A stretch of 64,000 bases of DNA from Lederbergia citrea (GTDB taxonomy: Bacteria; Bacillota; Bacilli; Bacillales; Bacillaceae_C): the NCBI RefSeq assembly GCF_018343525.1, contig NZ_JAGYPH010000002.1:682001-746000 (forward strand), given 5' to 3'. A model generated the notes under the pieces. That model did not search any database. It saw only the letters and a program-made list of their open reading frames with translations, and was not told where the DNA came from. Each line of letters starts with the position of its first letter. Positions within the stretch are counted from its first letter, which is position 1. The position numbers and the translations under genes were made by a program. Shown in pieces: positions 9,186 to 16,086 of this stretch.

Positions 9186-9222
9186 TCACCATGTGCCTGT
9201 CACGCCCCGGTTTTTCTCGACT
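9186..9222. repeat. Dispersed palindromic repeat, copy 4 (degenerate)
   Basis: ATGTGCCTGTCACGCCCCGG, then TTTTTCTCGAC. The left TTCGAC arm is decayed to TTCACC. A lone arm (AATTCGACAAGT) lies at 9290-9301. Confidence 0.7.
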
Positions 9223-9232
9223 GAAAAATACT

Positions 9233-9282
9233 AAAAGGATTCGACCAAAAAGTCTATGGACTATTGGTTGGATCCTTTTTTG
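9233..9282 (+). terminator. Intrinsic terminator after deacetylase gene
   Basis: Long stem AAAGGATTCGACCAA / TTGGTTGGATCCTTT with one mismatch region, followed by TTTTTTG. Confidence 0.8.
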
Positions 9283-9382
9283 TTATAGGGAATTCGACAA
9301 GTACCCCTGTTTGAAAGCACTATCATAAAGGGTGTAAATGTCATAAAATATAATTAAGCAGTGAATTTGAGGAGGGTGTGCA

Positions 9383-10564
9383 TTGGATAAAAGACCAAAT
9401 CGCTTTGAAACGAAAGTCATTCATTCCGGCTATCATTCTTTAAACTATGAAGGCAGTCTTGTTCCACCTCTTTTTCAAACATCAACATACACTTTTCCAA
9501 CGGCAGAGGTAGGAGAAAAACGCTTTGCTGGTGAGTCGGAAGGTTATATTTATTCTCGTCTTGGCAACCCGACAGTGAAGGTGCTTGAAGAAAAACTAGC
9601 CGAGCTGGAAAATGCAGAAGCGGCGCTTGCTTTCGGATCGGGCATGGCGGCTGTAAGTGCCGTTCTTTTTTACCTGACGAAAACTGGCGATCACATTTTA
9701 TTCTCGGAAGGAATTTACGGCTGTACATTCGGTTTATTACAGCTCATGAAGAATAAGCACAATATTAATCACGAATTGATTTTCATGGATGAGGAAGAAA
9801 CGATTAGAAAAGCCATTCGTAAAAATACTACTGTTATTTATATAGAAACTCCTATTAATCCAACGATGAAGCTTGTTGATTTAGAAATGATTACAAAAAT
9901 AGCAAAAGAATACGGTATTCCAGTTGTCGTTGATAATACATTTTGTTCACCTTATTTGCAGCGGCCGATAGAGCTTGGCTGTGATTACGTCATTCACAGT
10001 GCCACGAAATATATTGGGGGACATGGTGATGTGATTGCGGGAATTGTCGCTGGCCGAAAGGAAGCACTTGCCGAATTGGCGATGACAACACTGAAAGATA
10101 TCGGGGGAATTATCTCTCCATTTGATGCGTGGCTATTAATTCGCGGACTAAAGACACTTCCAATTAGACTGGATCGCCATTGCGACAATGCTGAAAAAAT
10201 TGCAGAGAAATTGAAAGAACATCCTCGGGTGGGTAAAATTTATTACCCCGGCGACGAAGATTTTCCACAATACGACCTTGCGATGCGTCAAATGATGCGA
10301 TCAGGCGGAATGATCAGTTTCGAAATTAATGGGACGAAAGCAGAAGCGCAAGCTTTTTTAAACAGATGCCGCTTGATTAAAATTGCTGTTAGTTTGGGAG
10401 ATTCCGAGACACTCATCCAACACCCGGCAACAATGACCCATGCTATCGTGCCTGAAGAAGCCCGTCTGAAAATGGGCATCACAGACAATCTAGTCAGACT
10501 TTCCGTCGGCCTCGAAGCATGGGAAGACATCTGGGACGACTTAGAACAAGCACTCGCATACTAA
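9383..10564 (+). CDS. Methionine gamma-lyase (PLP-dependent)
   Basis: 393 residues of the Cys/Met metabolism PLP enzyme family. PLP lysine is Lys209 in SATKYIGGHGDVIAG. Tyr112-Gly-Cys114 and Lys209 sit at the same spacing as Tyr114, Cys116 and Lys211 of Pseudomonas putida methionine gamma-lyase. That cysteine distinguishes this enzyme from cystathionine lyases and synthases. The expected reaction is L-methionine to methanethiol, ammonia and 2-oxobutyrate. TTG start at 9383 with GAGGAGGGTG upstream. A TATAAT lies at 9349-9354 without a clear -35, and no SAM riboswitch or T-box was seen in front. Monocistronic, followed by a terminator. Confidence 0.85.
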   Translation: MDKRPNRFETKVIHSGYHSLNYEGSLVPPLFQTSTYTFPTAEVGEKRFAGESEGYIYSRLGNPTVKVLEEKLAELENAEAALAFGSGMAAVSAVLFYLTKTGDHILFSEGIYGCTFGLLQLMKNKHNINHELIFMDEEETIRKAIRKNTTVIYIETPINPTMKLVDLEMITKIAKEYGIPVVVDNTFCSPYLQRPIELGCDYVIHSATKYIGGHGDVIAGIVAGRKEALAELAMTTLKDIGGIISPFDAWLLIRGLKTLPIRLDRHCDNAEKIAEKLKEHPRVGKIYYPGDEDFPQYDLAMRQMMRSGGMISFEINGTKAEAQAFLNRCRLIKIAVSLGDSETLIQHPATMTHAIVPEEARLKMGITDNLVRLSVGLEAWEDIWDDLEQALAY

Positions 10565-10576
10565 AAACCTTATGGT

Positions 10577-10613
10577 CTGCATTCTCTAATCCTGAGAAAC
10601 GCAGGCTTTTTTT
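10577..10613 (+). terminator. Intrinsic terminator after methionine gamma-lyase
   Basis: CTGC-TTCTC / GAGAA-GCAG imperfect stem followed by GCTTTTTTTG. Confidence 0.75.
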
Positions 10614-10624
10614 GTCAAACTTCT

Positions 10625-10664
10625 CTTCGACACGTGCCTGTCACCGGCCGAATTTTGTCGAAAG
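10625..10664. repeat. Dispersed palindromic repeat, copy 5
   Basis: CTTCGACACGTGCCTGTCAC, then CGGCCGAATTTTGTCGAA. It directly follows the terminator. Confidence 0.82.
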
Positions 10665-10689
10665 TTATTTATTTAATTTTAGGAATTAT

Positions 10690-10718
10690 TTGATTATCAT
10701 AATTGGAATAGGTATAAT
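10690..10718 (+). promoter_or_regulatory. Sigma-A promoter of the broken comM gene
   Basis: TTGATT (10690-10695), 17-bp spacer, TATAAT (10713-10718). It is intact although the gene it serves is destroyed, so it may now transcribe the inserted tnpB. Confidence 0.7.
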
Positions 10719-10837
10719 AGTGTGGAACTGATGTTCTGTATATTCTTCTTTTTCCTCGTTTTTTCTTCTGAATTACGCATCCTAAGAATTATTTTCCTAC
10801 TATATAGATATCAAGAAGAAAATGGGAGGTTGTTTTA

Positions 10838-10987
10838 TTGACTGTGAAGGTTTCATCAGTTGGATTGAAAGGGTTGGAGGAGTACAAAATCCAAGTGGAA
10901 GTACAGTCTTTCAGTGGTCCGCATTCCATGGTCATTGTCGGTTTGCCGGATGCATCTGTAAAGGATTCTAGGGAACGTTTAGGGTAG
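10838..10987 (+). pseudogene. comM: ComM/YifB-family Mg-chelatase-like ATPase, N-terminal remnant
   Basis: TTG start with GGGAGGT upstream, then 49 codons reading MTVKVSSVGLKGLEEY through MVIVGLPDASVKDSRERL, the conserved N-terminus of YifB/ComM proteins (Lon-protease-like fold, linked to DNA uptake in naturally competent bacteria). Homology ends after the codon TTA at 10979-10981 and a stop (TAG, 10985-10987) follows inside the inserted element. The rest of the gene resumes at 12454 on the far side of the element. About 190 codons including the Walker A motif are missing, so the gene cannot function. Confidence 0.88.
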
Positions 10988-11022
10988 CATAAATAAAATT
11001 GCTTTGGAAGGAGGGTTTGGTC

Positions 11023-12381
11023 ATGAAAGTGGTAAAAGCGCTTAAATCCAAGATTACCAATCATAGTCGGATTTTCGATGCTACATTAGTCATTTACAAT
11101 GAAGCATTATCATTTATGATCAATGTGATAGATAAAGAGTTTGGTCAGATCGAAGACATTTCAACGAAGACAATCGTCCCTGCCGTCGAGAGACTCATTC
11201 ATACCACTAAATCCAACCCCCTTCCAAAATATCATGAATACAATAGGCGCTTTTACAAATTCCCATCCTATTTCCGACGGAGCGCAATCGCTTCTGCTTT
11301 TGGAAAAGTGAAAAGTTACCGTTCCAACTTTAGAAATTGGGAAGAGAAAAGGGACATGGCACTTACCGAAAAAAGGAGGTTTAGGAAAAAATCCCCAAAA
11401 ATGCAGTTGGAGCACAAAGAGTTTCCTGTGTTTTATAAAGGGAATATGTTTAAAAAAGGATCTGATTCTTCAGCCCAAATTAAAGCATTTCACAAGAATG
11501 ATTGGGTGTGGATATCAATCAAATTTAAAGAACAAGACCTTTATAAACGCAATGTGTGGGATTGGAAAGAGAGCAATCCTAAGTTGGTCAAAGTAGGTAA
11601 GAAATATTTCCTTCATTTCGGCTACGAAAGTGACGTCAGACTAAACAAAGTAAAAATAACAAAACAAAAAGTGTGTGCGGTCGATCTCGGTATCAATAAT
11701 TCGGCGGTTTGTTCTGTCTTGGATGCAAAAGGCACTGTCTTGGCAAGAAAATTTATGAATCAGCCAAGGGAAAAAGACCGGTTGTATCGAATGACAAATA
11801 AACTCCGCAAAGTACAATCCATTTCAGGTTGGGTGTCTACTCCTAATTTTTGGAGACGTATCAATGGTATCCAAAAACATATCGTTCATCACACGTCTTC
11901 CGAAATTGTAAAATTCGCAAAAGAGAATGATTGCCACGTCATCGTGTTCGAATACCTAGATCATATGAAAATGCCAAAGGGATATTGGGGTGCAAAGAAA
12001 CTCCGTTTTAAGCTCCATTACTGGCGGAAAAAAGGTATCCAGAACAAAGTGACGGAAATGGCCCATTATGTAGGTATGCGAATATCTAGAATTAATGCCC
12101 GTAATACGAGTGCTCTCGCATTCGACGGTTCTGGGAAGGTGGAAAGAAGTCCAAGAAAAGATCTTGCCGTATTTACAACGGGCAAAGCATATCATGCAGA
12201 TTTATTAGCTTCCTATAATATCGGAGCCCGATATTTTATTCGAGGCATCCAAAAATCCATCTCTGAAAAGAAATGGTTGACCCTTCAGGCAAAAGTTCCT
12301 GATTTGTCAAAAAGAACAGGACAGACCTTGTCTTCATTAATTAGCCTTCGTTCAGCATTAGAGTCACCGAGTGTGGCTTAA
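11023..12381 (+). CDS. tnpB: TnpB-family RNA-guided nuclease (IS605 OrfB), Cys-less
   Basis: 452 residues from ATG 11023, preceded by GGAAGGAGGG. The RuvC-like nuclease residues are all present: Asp221 (VCAVDLGINN), Glu310 (VIVFEYL) and Asp393 (YHADLLASYNIG). TnpB proteins are nucleases guided by a transposon-encoded omega RNA and promote element retention. The zinc ribbon normally found between RuvC II and III, with two CxxC pairs, has no cysteines here: the segment between INARNTSALAF and VFTTGKAYHAD lacks them entirely. The N-terminal half is basic and aromatic-rich, as expected for RNA/DNA binding. The gene looks intact; whether it is active without the ribbon is unknown. Confidence 0.88.
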   Translation: MKVVKALKSKITNHSRIFDATLVIYNEALSFMINVIDKEFGQIEDISTKTIVPAVERLIHTTKSNPLPKYHEYNRRFYKFPSYFRRSAIASAFGKVKSYRSNFRNWEEKRDMALTEKRRFRKKSPKMQLEHKEFPVFYKGNMFKKGSDSSAQIKAFHKNDWVWISIKFKEQDLYKRNVWDWKESNPKLVKVGKKYFLHFGYESDVRLNKVKITKQKVCAVDLGINNSAVCSVLDAKGTVLARKFMNQPREKDRLYRMTNKLRKVQSISGWVSTPNFWRRINGIQKHIVHHTSSEIVKFAKENDCHVIVFEYLDHMKMPKGYWGAKKLRFKLHYWRKKGIQNKVTEMAHYVGMRISRINARNTSALAFDGSGKVERSPRKDLAVFTTGKAYHADLLASYNIGARYFIRGIQKSISEKKWLTLQAKVPDLSKRTGQTLSSLISLRSALESPSVA

Positions 12382-12453
12382 CCGCTGATTTTGTGCTGTA
12401 TTTAAGATAAGGGAAGCACCTTCCAAATTTTTAATTTGGTGGGTGAGGTTCAC
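12300..12453 (+). ncRNA. Candidate omega RNA (reRNA) scaffold at element right end
   Basis: Inferred from element architecture. In IS605-group TnpB elements the guide RNA scaffold overlaps the tnpB 3' end and runs to the right boundary. Here a hairpin CCAAATT / AATTTGG with outer CACC / GGTG lies at 12417-12445, and the element ends at GGTTCAC. The guide would then begin at 12454 in comM sequence. The 5' limit is approximate. Confidence 0.4.
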
Positions 12454-13211
12454 GTTATGAGCTTATACCAATTAGCAGGAGAACAGCATTTCCTTGATCA
12501 AACACCTCCTTTTCGTAATCCTCATCATTCAGCTTCTTTCATTGCATTAATTGGAGGAGGTTCTCAACCGAAGCCAGGGGAAATATCGCTTGCCCATAAA
12601 GGGGTATTATTTTTAGATGAAATGGCGGAATTCTCTAAATAGACGCTTGAAATGTTAAGACAGCCGCTTGAAGACGGAAAAGTAACGATTAGCCGCGTTC
12701 ATTCAAAAGTAACATAGCCCTCATGCTTTATTTTAATAGGTGCTATGAATCCTTGTCCTTGCGGGTATCTCGGCTCGGCCAACCATTATTGCACCTGTTC
12801 TAAAAAGCAAATTCAATATTATCGCAATCGAATTTCCGGTCCTGTTTATGATAGGGTTGATATCCTACTTTCTATGAAGTAAATCAGCTTAGACTTACCG
12901 GAAGGTCCCAGAGAAACTTCTGCAGAAATCCGGAAAAGGACAGCTCGGGCTCGGAATCGCCAATATTTAAGGTACCAAAAAGAAGTTAGTAACTGGAAAG
13001 TTTCTTTTGAGCAATTAATGGATGCAAGTCCGGTCAGTGAAAACCAACAAAAAATGCTAACTCGTGTTTCGGCTAATCAGCATTGGAGTAACCGAGTGCA
13101 AATAAAAATTCTCCGGCTTGCTAGGACGATTTCCGATTTAGCTGGTGATGATCATATACCGGACGAAGCAATATGGGAAGCAATGACATTGAAGCGTGTC
13201 AATCTTCAATA
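12454..13211 (+). pseudogene. comM: ComM/YifB-family ATPase, C-terminal remnant with three stops
   Basis: One continuous frame encodes [44 protein letters not shown] (Walker B), AMNPCPCGYLG and the C-terminal ARTISDLAGDDHIPDEAIWEA, all conserved YifB/ComM segments. The frame is interrupted by in-frame stops at 12640-12642 (TAG), 12715-12717 (TAG) and 12880-12882 (TAA), with no frameshift. Stops without frameshifts fit slow decay after the gene was already dead. Natural stop is TAA at 13209-13211. Confidence 0.88.
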
Positions 13212-13308
13212 AAAATTCTTAACTGCAAGGGATCATTAAGGTGGGGCGCAAAAGAAGGTTGTGGATTCCTCATCTGTTCTCTTTTTTTCGGGCGGAATAA
13301 TAAATATT

Positions 13309-13349
13309 TTTCGACAAAATTCGGGGAGTGACAGGCACCTCCCGAATTA
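13309..13349. repeat. Dispersed palindromic repeat, copy 6
   Basis: TTCGACAAAATTCGGGGAG, core TGACAGGCAC, then CTCCCGAATT. The 3' TTGTCGAA arm is missing. It lies just upstream of the Gfo promoter. Confidence 0.82.
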
Positions 13350-13367
13350 ACTTTTCACATAATTCAG

Positions 13368-13396
13368 TTGACTATTTGGATGAAAACGGTTAAATT
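13368..13396 (+). promoter_or_regulatory. Promoter with internal cre-like site (Gfo/Idh gene)
   Basis: TTGACT (13368-13373), 17-bp spacer, TAAATT (13391-13396). TGAAAACGGTTAAA at 13381-13394 fits the CcpA cre consensus TGWAANCGNTNWCA with one mismatch and overlaps the spacer and -10, so carbon catabolite repression is plausible. Confidence 0.65.
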
Positions 13397-13430
13397 TATA
13401 TCGAAGTTGGATGAAAAAGGGGATGCTAAA

Positions 13431-14528
13431 ATGTCAGAGACGTTAAGAGTTGCGATTGTTGGTTGTGGCGGTATTGCAAACGGTAAACATATGCCAAGTC
13501 TAGCAAAATTGAAACAAGTAGAAATGGTAGCATTTTGTGATATTGAAGTTGAAAAGGCTGAAAAAGCTGCTGCACAATATGGAACAGCAGAAGCGAGAGT
13601 ATATGAAGATTACAAAGAACTATTAGAAGATGCTTCTATCGATGTAGTTCACGTTCTTACTCCAAACAGCTCACATGCTGAAATTTCAATCGCAGCATTA
13701 GAAGCGGACAAGCACGTAATGTGTGAAAAGCCAATGGCAAAAACATCTGAAGAAGCTCGCCAAATGGTTGAAGCAGCCAAACGTACAGGCAAAAAACTGA
13801 CAATTGGCTATAACAATCGTTTCAGACCTGATAGCTTACACTTACATAAACTTGCTCAACGCGGTGATTTGGGTGAAGTTTATTTTGCAAAAGCACATGC
13901 CATTCGTCGTCGTGCAGTTCCAACTTGGGGAGTTTTCCTTGATGAGGAGAAGCAAGGTGGAGGCCCGCTAATCGATATCGGTACACATGCGCTAGATTTA
14001 ACTTTATGGTTGATGGATAACTACAAACCTAAAGCAGTAATGGGATCAACTTATCATAAATTAGGACAGAAAAAGGATGCAGCGAATGCTTTCGGCCCTT
14101 GGGATCCGGAAAAATTCAAAGTTGAAGATTCGGCATTCGGCTTTATCACTATGGAAAACGGTGCTACGATTGTGCTTGAATCAAGCTGGGCACTGAATAC
14201 ATTGGAAGTGGATGAGGCAAAAGTATCACTGAGCGGAACTGAAGCTGGAGCTGATATGAAAGATGGCCTACGTATCAATGGTGAAGAATTTGGTAAGCTT
14301 TATACACAAAAAGTAGATTTAGGTGCTGGCGGAGTAGCTTTCTATGACGGCAATGCTGAAAGTGATGCTGACTTGGAAGCACGTCTATGGATCGAAAGTA
14401 TCATTAATGATACAGAGCCGCTTGTAAAACCTGAGCAAGCATTTGTTGTTACACAAATCTTGGAAGCAATCTATGAATCTGCTAAAACAGGTAAAGCTGT
14501 ATATTTAGAAGATAAAGTATTAGCATAA
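13431..14528 (+). CDS. Gfo/Idh/MocA family NAD(P)-dependent oxidoreductase
   Basis: 365 residues from ATG 13431 (AAAGGGGAT upstream); an in-frame TTG at 13368 is rejected because it is the promoter -35. The N-terminal Rossmann motif VAIVGCGGIANGKHMPSL binds NAD(P). The conserved VMCEKPMA holds the catalytic lysine, and LIDIGTHALDL carries the family His. The C-terminal alpha/beta domain binds the sugar or cyclitol substrate. Family members oxidise sugars, inositols or sugar glycosides, often at C3. It is transcribed alone, ends in a strong terminator and sits next to the GntR/ABC/TIM-barrel/Gfo cluster. Substrate unknown. Confidence 0.88.
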   Translation: MSETLRVAIVGCGGIANGKHMPSLAKLKQVEMVAFCDIEVEKAEKAAAQYGTAEARVYEDYKELLEDASIDVVHVLTPNSSHAEISIAALEADKHVMCEKPMAKTSEEARQMVEAAKRTGKKLTIGYNNRFRPDSLHLHKLAQRGDLGEVYFAKAHAIRRRAVPTWGVFLDEEKQGGGPLIDIGTHALDLTLWLMDNYKPKAVMGSTYHKLGQKKDAANAFGPWDPEKFKVEDSAFGFITMENGATIVLESSWALNTLEVDEAKVSLSGTEAGADMKDGLRINGEEFGKLYTQKVDLGAGGVAFYDGNAESDADLEARLWIESIINDTEPLVKPEQAFVVTQILEAIYESAKTGKAVYLEDKVLA

Positions 14529-14535
14529 AACCCCA

Positions 14536-14563
14536 AACCTCCGATTCCTTTCGGAGGTTTTTG
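14536..14563 (+). terminator. Intrinsic terminator after Gfo/Idh gene
   Basis: AACCTCCGA / TTCGGAGGTT stem with a short loop, followed by TTTTG. Confidence 0.88.
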
Positions 14564-14577
14564 TGTGCCCGAAAATC

Positions 14578-14615
14578 ATTCGACAAAATCCGAGGCGTGC
14601 CTGTCACTTGTCGAA
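14578..14615. repeat. Dispersed palindromic repeat, copy 7
   Basis: ATTCGACAAAATCCGAGGC, core GTGCCTGTCAC, then directly TTGTCGAAT. The CCCG part of the right arm is deleted. Confidence 0.82.
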
Positions 14616-14620
14616 TGTTG

Positions 14621-14670
14621 ATTCGACATATTTCGGGGCGTGACAGGCACGTCCCGAGGCACGCCCCGAA
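14621..14670. repeat. Dispersed palindromic repeat, copy 8, tandem with copy 7
   Basis: ATTCGACATATTTCGGGGC, core GTGACAGGCAC, then GTCCCGAGGCACGCCCCGAA, containing a second partial core/arm. Copies 7 and 8 lie head to tail in opposite core orientation, a BIME-like pair. Confidence 0.8.
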
Positions 14671-14702
14671 AAGGTGGGCTCCACACGCTCAATAAAAAAG
14701 GT

Positions 14703-14746
14703 TTGTAATTTTCTCAATAGTTGTTATAGTGAGTATAACAACTATT
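14703..14746 (+). promoter_or_regulatory. GntR gene promoter with perfect palindromic operator
   Basis: TTGTAA (14703-14708), 16-bp spacer, TATAGT (14725-14730). A perfect 13-bp inverted repeat, AATAGTTGTTATA (14716-14728) and TATAACAACTATT (14734-14746) with a 5-bp centre, covers the -10 and start region. This is an expected layout for autorepression by the GntR protein encoded immediately downstream. Confidence 0.75.
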
Positions 14747-14760
14747 AAGGTGATGCTTAT

Positions 14761-15903
14761 ATGAATGTGCCATTGTATAAACAGATTTATGAGAGTGTGT
14801 TGGAGCAAATCAATCAAGGTGAGTTAAAGCAAGGGGGGAAAATTCCATCTGAAAAGGATCTTGCTGAGCAATTTAGTGTTAGTAGAATTACGTCAAAAAA
14901 AGCTTTGGATTTACTGGCTCAGGAAAATGTGATCAAACGAGTGCAGGGTAAAGGTTCATTTGTAAACGAATCTTATGAAGGCTTTGCGCATAGTATGGAC
15001 CATATGGAGAATGAAGGCGAGGAAAAGCTGCCGCTCATTGGCTTAGTCATTTCTGGATTTACGGATGATTATGGAGCAGACTTAATCAAAGCGATTGAAG
15101 GACATGCAGCCCGGTATCAAGCACAGTTGCTGATCAAATTCACGTATGAGAAGAAAGAAAAAGAGAAGAGGGCGATAAAAGAGTTAGTGCAGGCCGGGGC
15201 AGATGGAATTATCATCCTTCCCATTCATGGGGAGCACTATAATCCGAAAATCCTCGAGTTAGTGCTAAATAATTTCCCTATTGTGCTCCTGGACCGTTAT
15301 TTGCGCGGAATTCCAGCGAGTTATATATCGACTGATAATACTCGGGCGGCTAAAGAAGCAACGGAATATTTAATGTCACTCGGTCACCAGCATATTGCCT
15401 ATATTACTCCATCCTATGATGGGACAACCGTTTTGGAAGATAGGATGAAAGGGTATCAACTTGCACACTCCCAACAATATATGCAATTGTATCCCCATAA
15501 TTTTTTCGTAAATGCCACTGATCTTGCATATCAAATGAATCAAGGTGCCGGGGTAGATAAAGAGATTGAAGAGATGAAGCAATTTATTAGATTTAATCCC
15601 GAGGTAACGGCCTTTATTGTTTGTCAACACTCATTGGCGAAAATTCTTGCCTATGTCATTCAGTCAATGAAAAAGAGTGTTCCCGAAGACTATTCAATTA
15701 TTTGTTTTGATTCACCGAGGACCTTCAATGGAAAACCAACTTTTACACATATTGCCCAAAGAGAAAAGGAAATGGGAGCAAAAGCGGTTAACCTTTTAAT
15801 GGCCCAAATAAACGGTGCAAGTGAAGTCGTGACCGAGGTGCTCGATTTTGACCTCGTTGAGGGTTTATCTACGGCACCGCTAAGAAAAAGGGTGAAGAAT
15901 TAA
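14761..15903 (+). CDS. GntR-type regulator with LacI-like sugar-sensing domain
   Basis: 380 residues. An N-terminal GntR winged helix (about 1-70; LYKQIYESVLEQINQGEL, PSEKDLAEQFSVSRITSKKAL, VQGKGSFV) is followed by a periplasmic-binding-protein-like effector domain (about 85-375; LIGLVISGF, GADGIIILP, ASYISTDNTRAAKEATEYL). This is the AraR architecture, yet it is clearly distinct from the araR gene in this window. It probably represses its own gene through the palindrome over its promoter and the downstream ABC transporter operon, with a sugar as inducer. AAGGTGAT precedes the ATG. Confidence 0.88.
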   Translation: MNVPLYKQIYESVLEQINQGELKQGGKIPSEKDLAEQFSVSRITSKKALDLLAQENVIKRVQGKGSFVNESYEGFAHSMDHMENEGEEKLPLIGLVISGFTDDYGADLIKAIEGHAARYQAQLLIKFTYEKKEKEKRAIKELVQAGADGIIILPIHGEHYNPKILELVLNNFPIVLLDRYLRGIPASYISTDNTRAAKEATEYLMSLGHQHIAYITPSYDGTTVLEDRMKGYQLAHSQQYMQLYPHNFFVNATDLAYQMNQGAGVDKEIEEMKQFIRFNPEVTAFIVCQHSLAKILAYVIQSMKKSVPEDYSIICFDSPRTFNGKPTFTHIAQREKEMGAKAVNLLMAQINGASEVVTEVLDFDLVEGLSTAPLRKRVKN

Positions 15904-15932
15904 CTGATTCTTCACCCCTTTTAAAAAAGCAA

Positions 15933-15964
15933 TTGACATATTGATATAACATAATATATTATGT
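15933..15964 (+). promoter_or_regulatory. Promoter and palindrome upstream of ABC operon A
   Basis: TTGACA (15933-15938), 16-bp spacer, TATATT (15955-15960). A perfect 16-bp palindrome ACATAATATATTATGT (15949-15964) overlaps the -10 and is a candidate operator. TATAACA (15945-15951) resembles one half-site of the GntR operator. Confidence 0.6.
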
Positions 15965-16007
15965 GAACTATATTGAAAATATAAACAGCTTAGAAAATTA
16001 CATAAAC

Positions 16008-16021
16008 TGAAAGCGTTTTAC
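16008..16021 (+). promoter_or_regulatory. cre-like site upstream of ABC operon A
   Basis: TGAAAGCGTTTTAC has the conserved TGAAAGCG half and a T/A-rich second half, with two mismatches to the cre consensus. It lies downstream of the promoter, where CcpA roadblock repression occurs. Confidence 0.5.
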
Positions 16022-16086
16022 AGGGGGTGCGAGAGAGATTCATATTTTGCTAGAAAGATGTGCAATCAAAAAAAGGGGGTAGGAAA

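Larger units (their letters stand above)
10982..12453 (+). mobile_element. IS605-group, TnpB-only insertion element
   Basis: Bounded by the points where comM homology stops (after 10981, left flank ending GTTTA) and resumes (12454, codons V-M-S-L-Y-Q). It contains tnpB but no tnpA, so it is non-autonomous or depends on a Y1 transposase elsewhere. There are no terminal inverted repeats and no obvious target duplication, as expected for IS200/IS605 elements. The right end carries a hairpin and ends in GGTTCAC. Exact ends are inferred from the interrupted gene. Confidence 0.75.

Noticed and set aside
9300..9382. SAM riboswitch or T-box upstream of methionine gamma-lyase
   Set aside because: The leader is under 90 bases, with no T-box sequence, no S-box motifs and no terminator/antiterminator pair.
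11023..12381. TnpB as a nuclease-dead repressor (TldR type)
   Set aside because: All three RuvC acidic residues are present in their usual motifs, so loss of catalysis is not supported; only the zinc ribbon is missing.
13368..13430. Upstream TTG start for the first Gfo/Idh protein
   Set aside because: That TTG is the promoter -35 element itself, so it is not in the transcript; ATG 13431 has a proper ribosome site.
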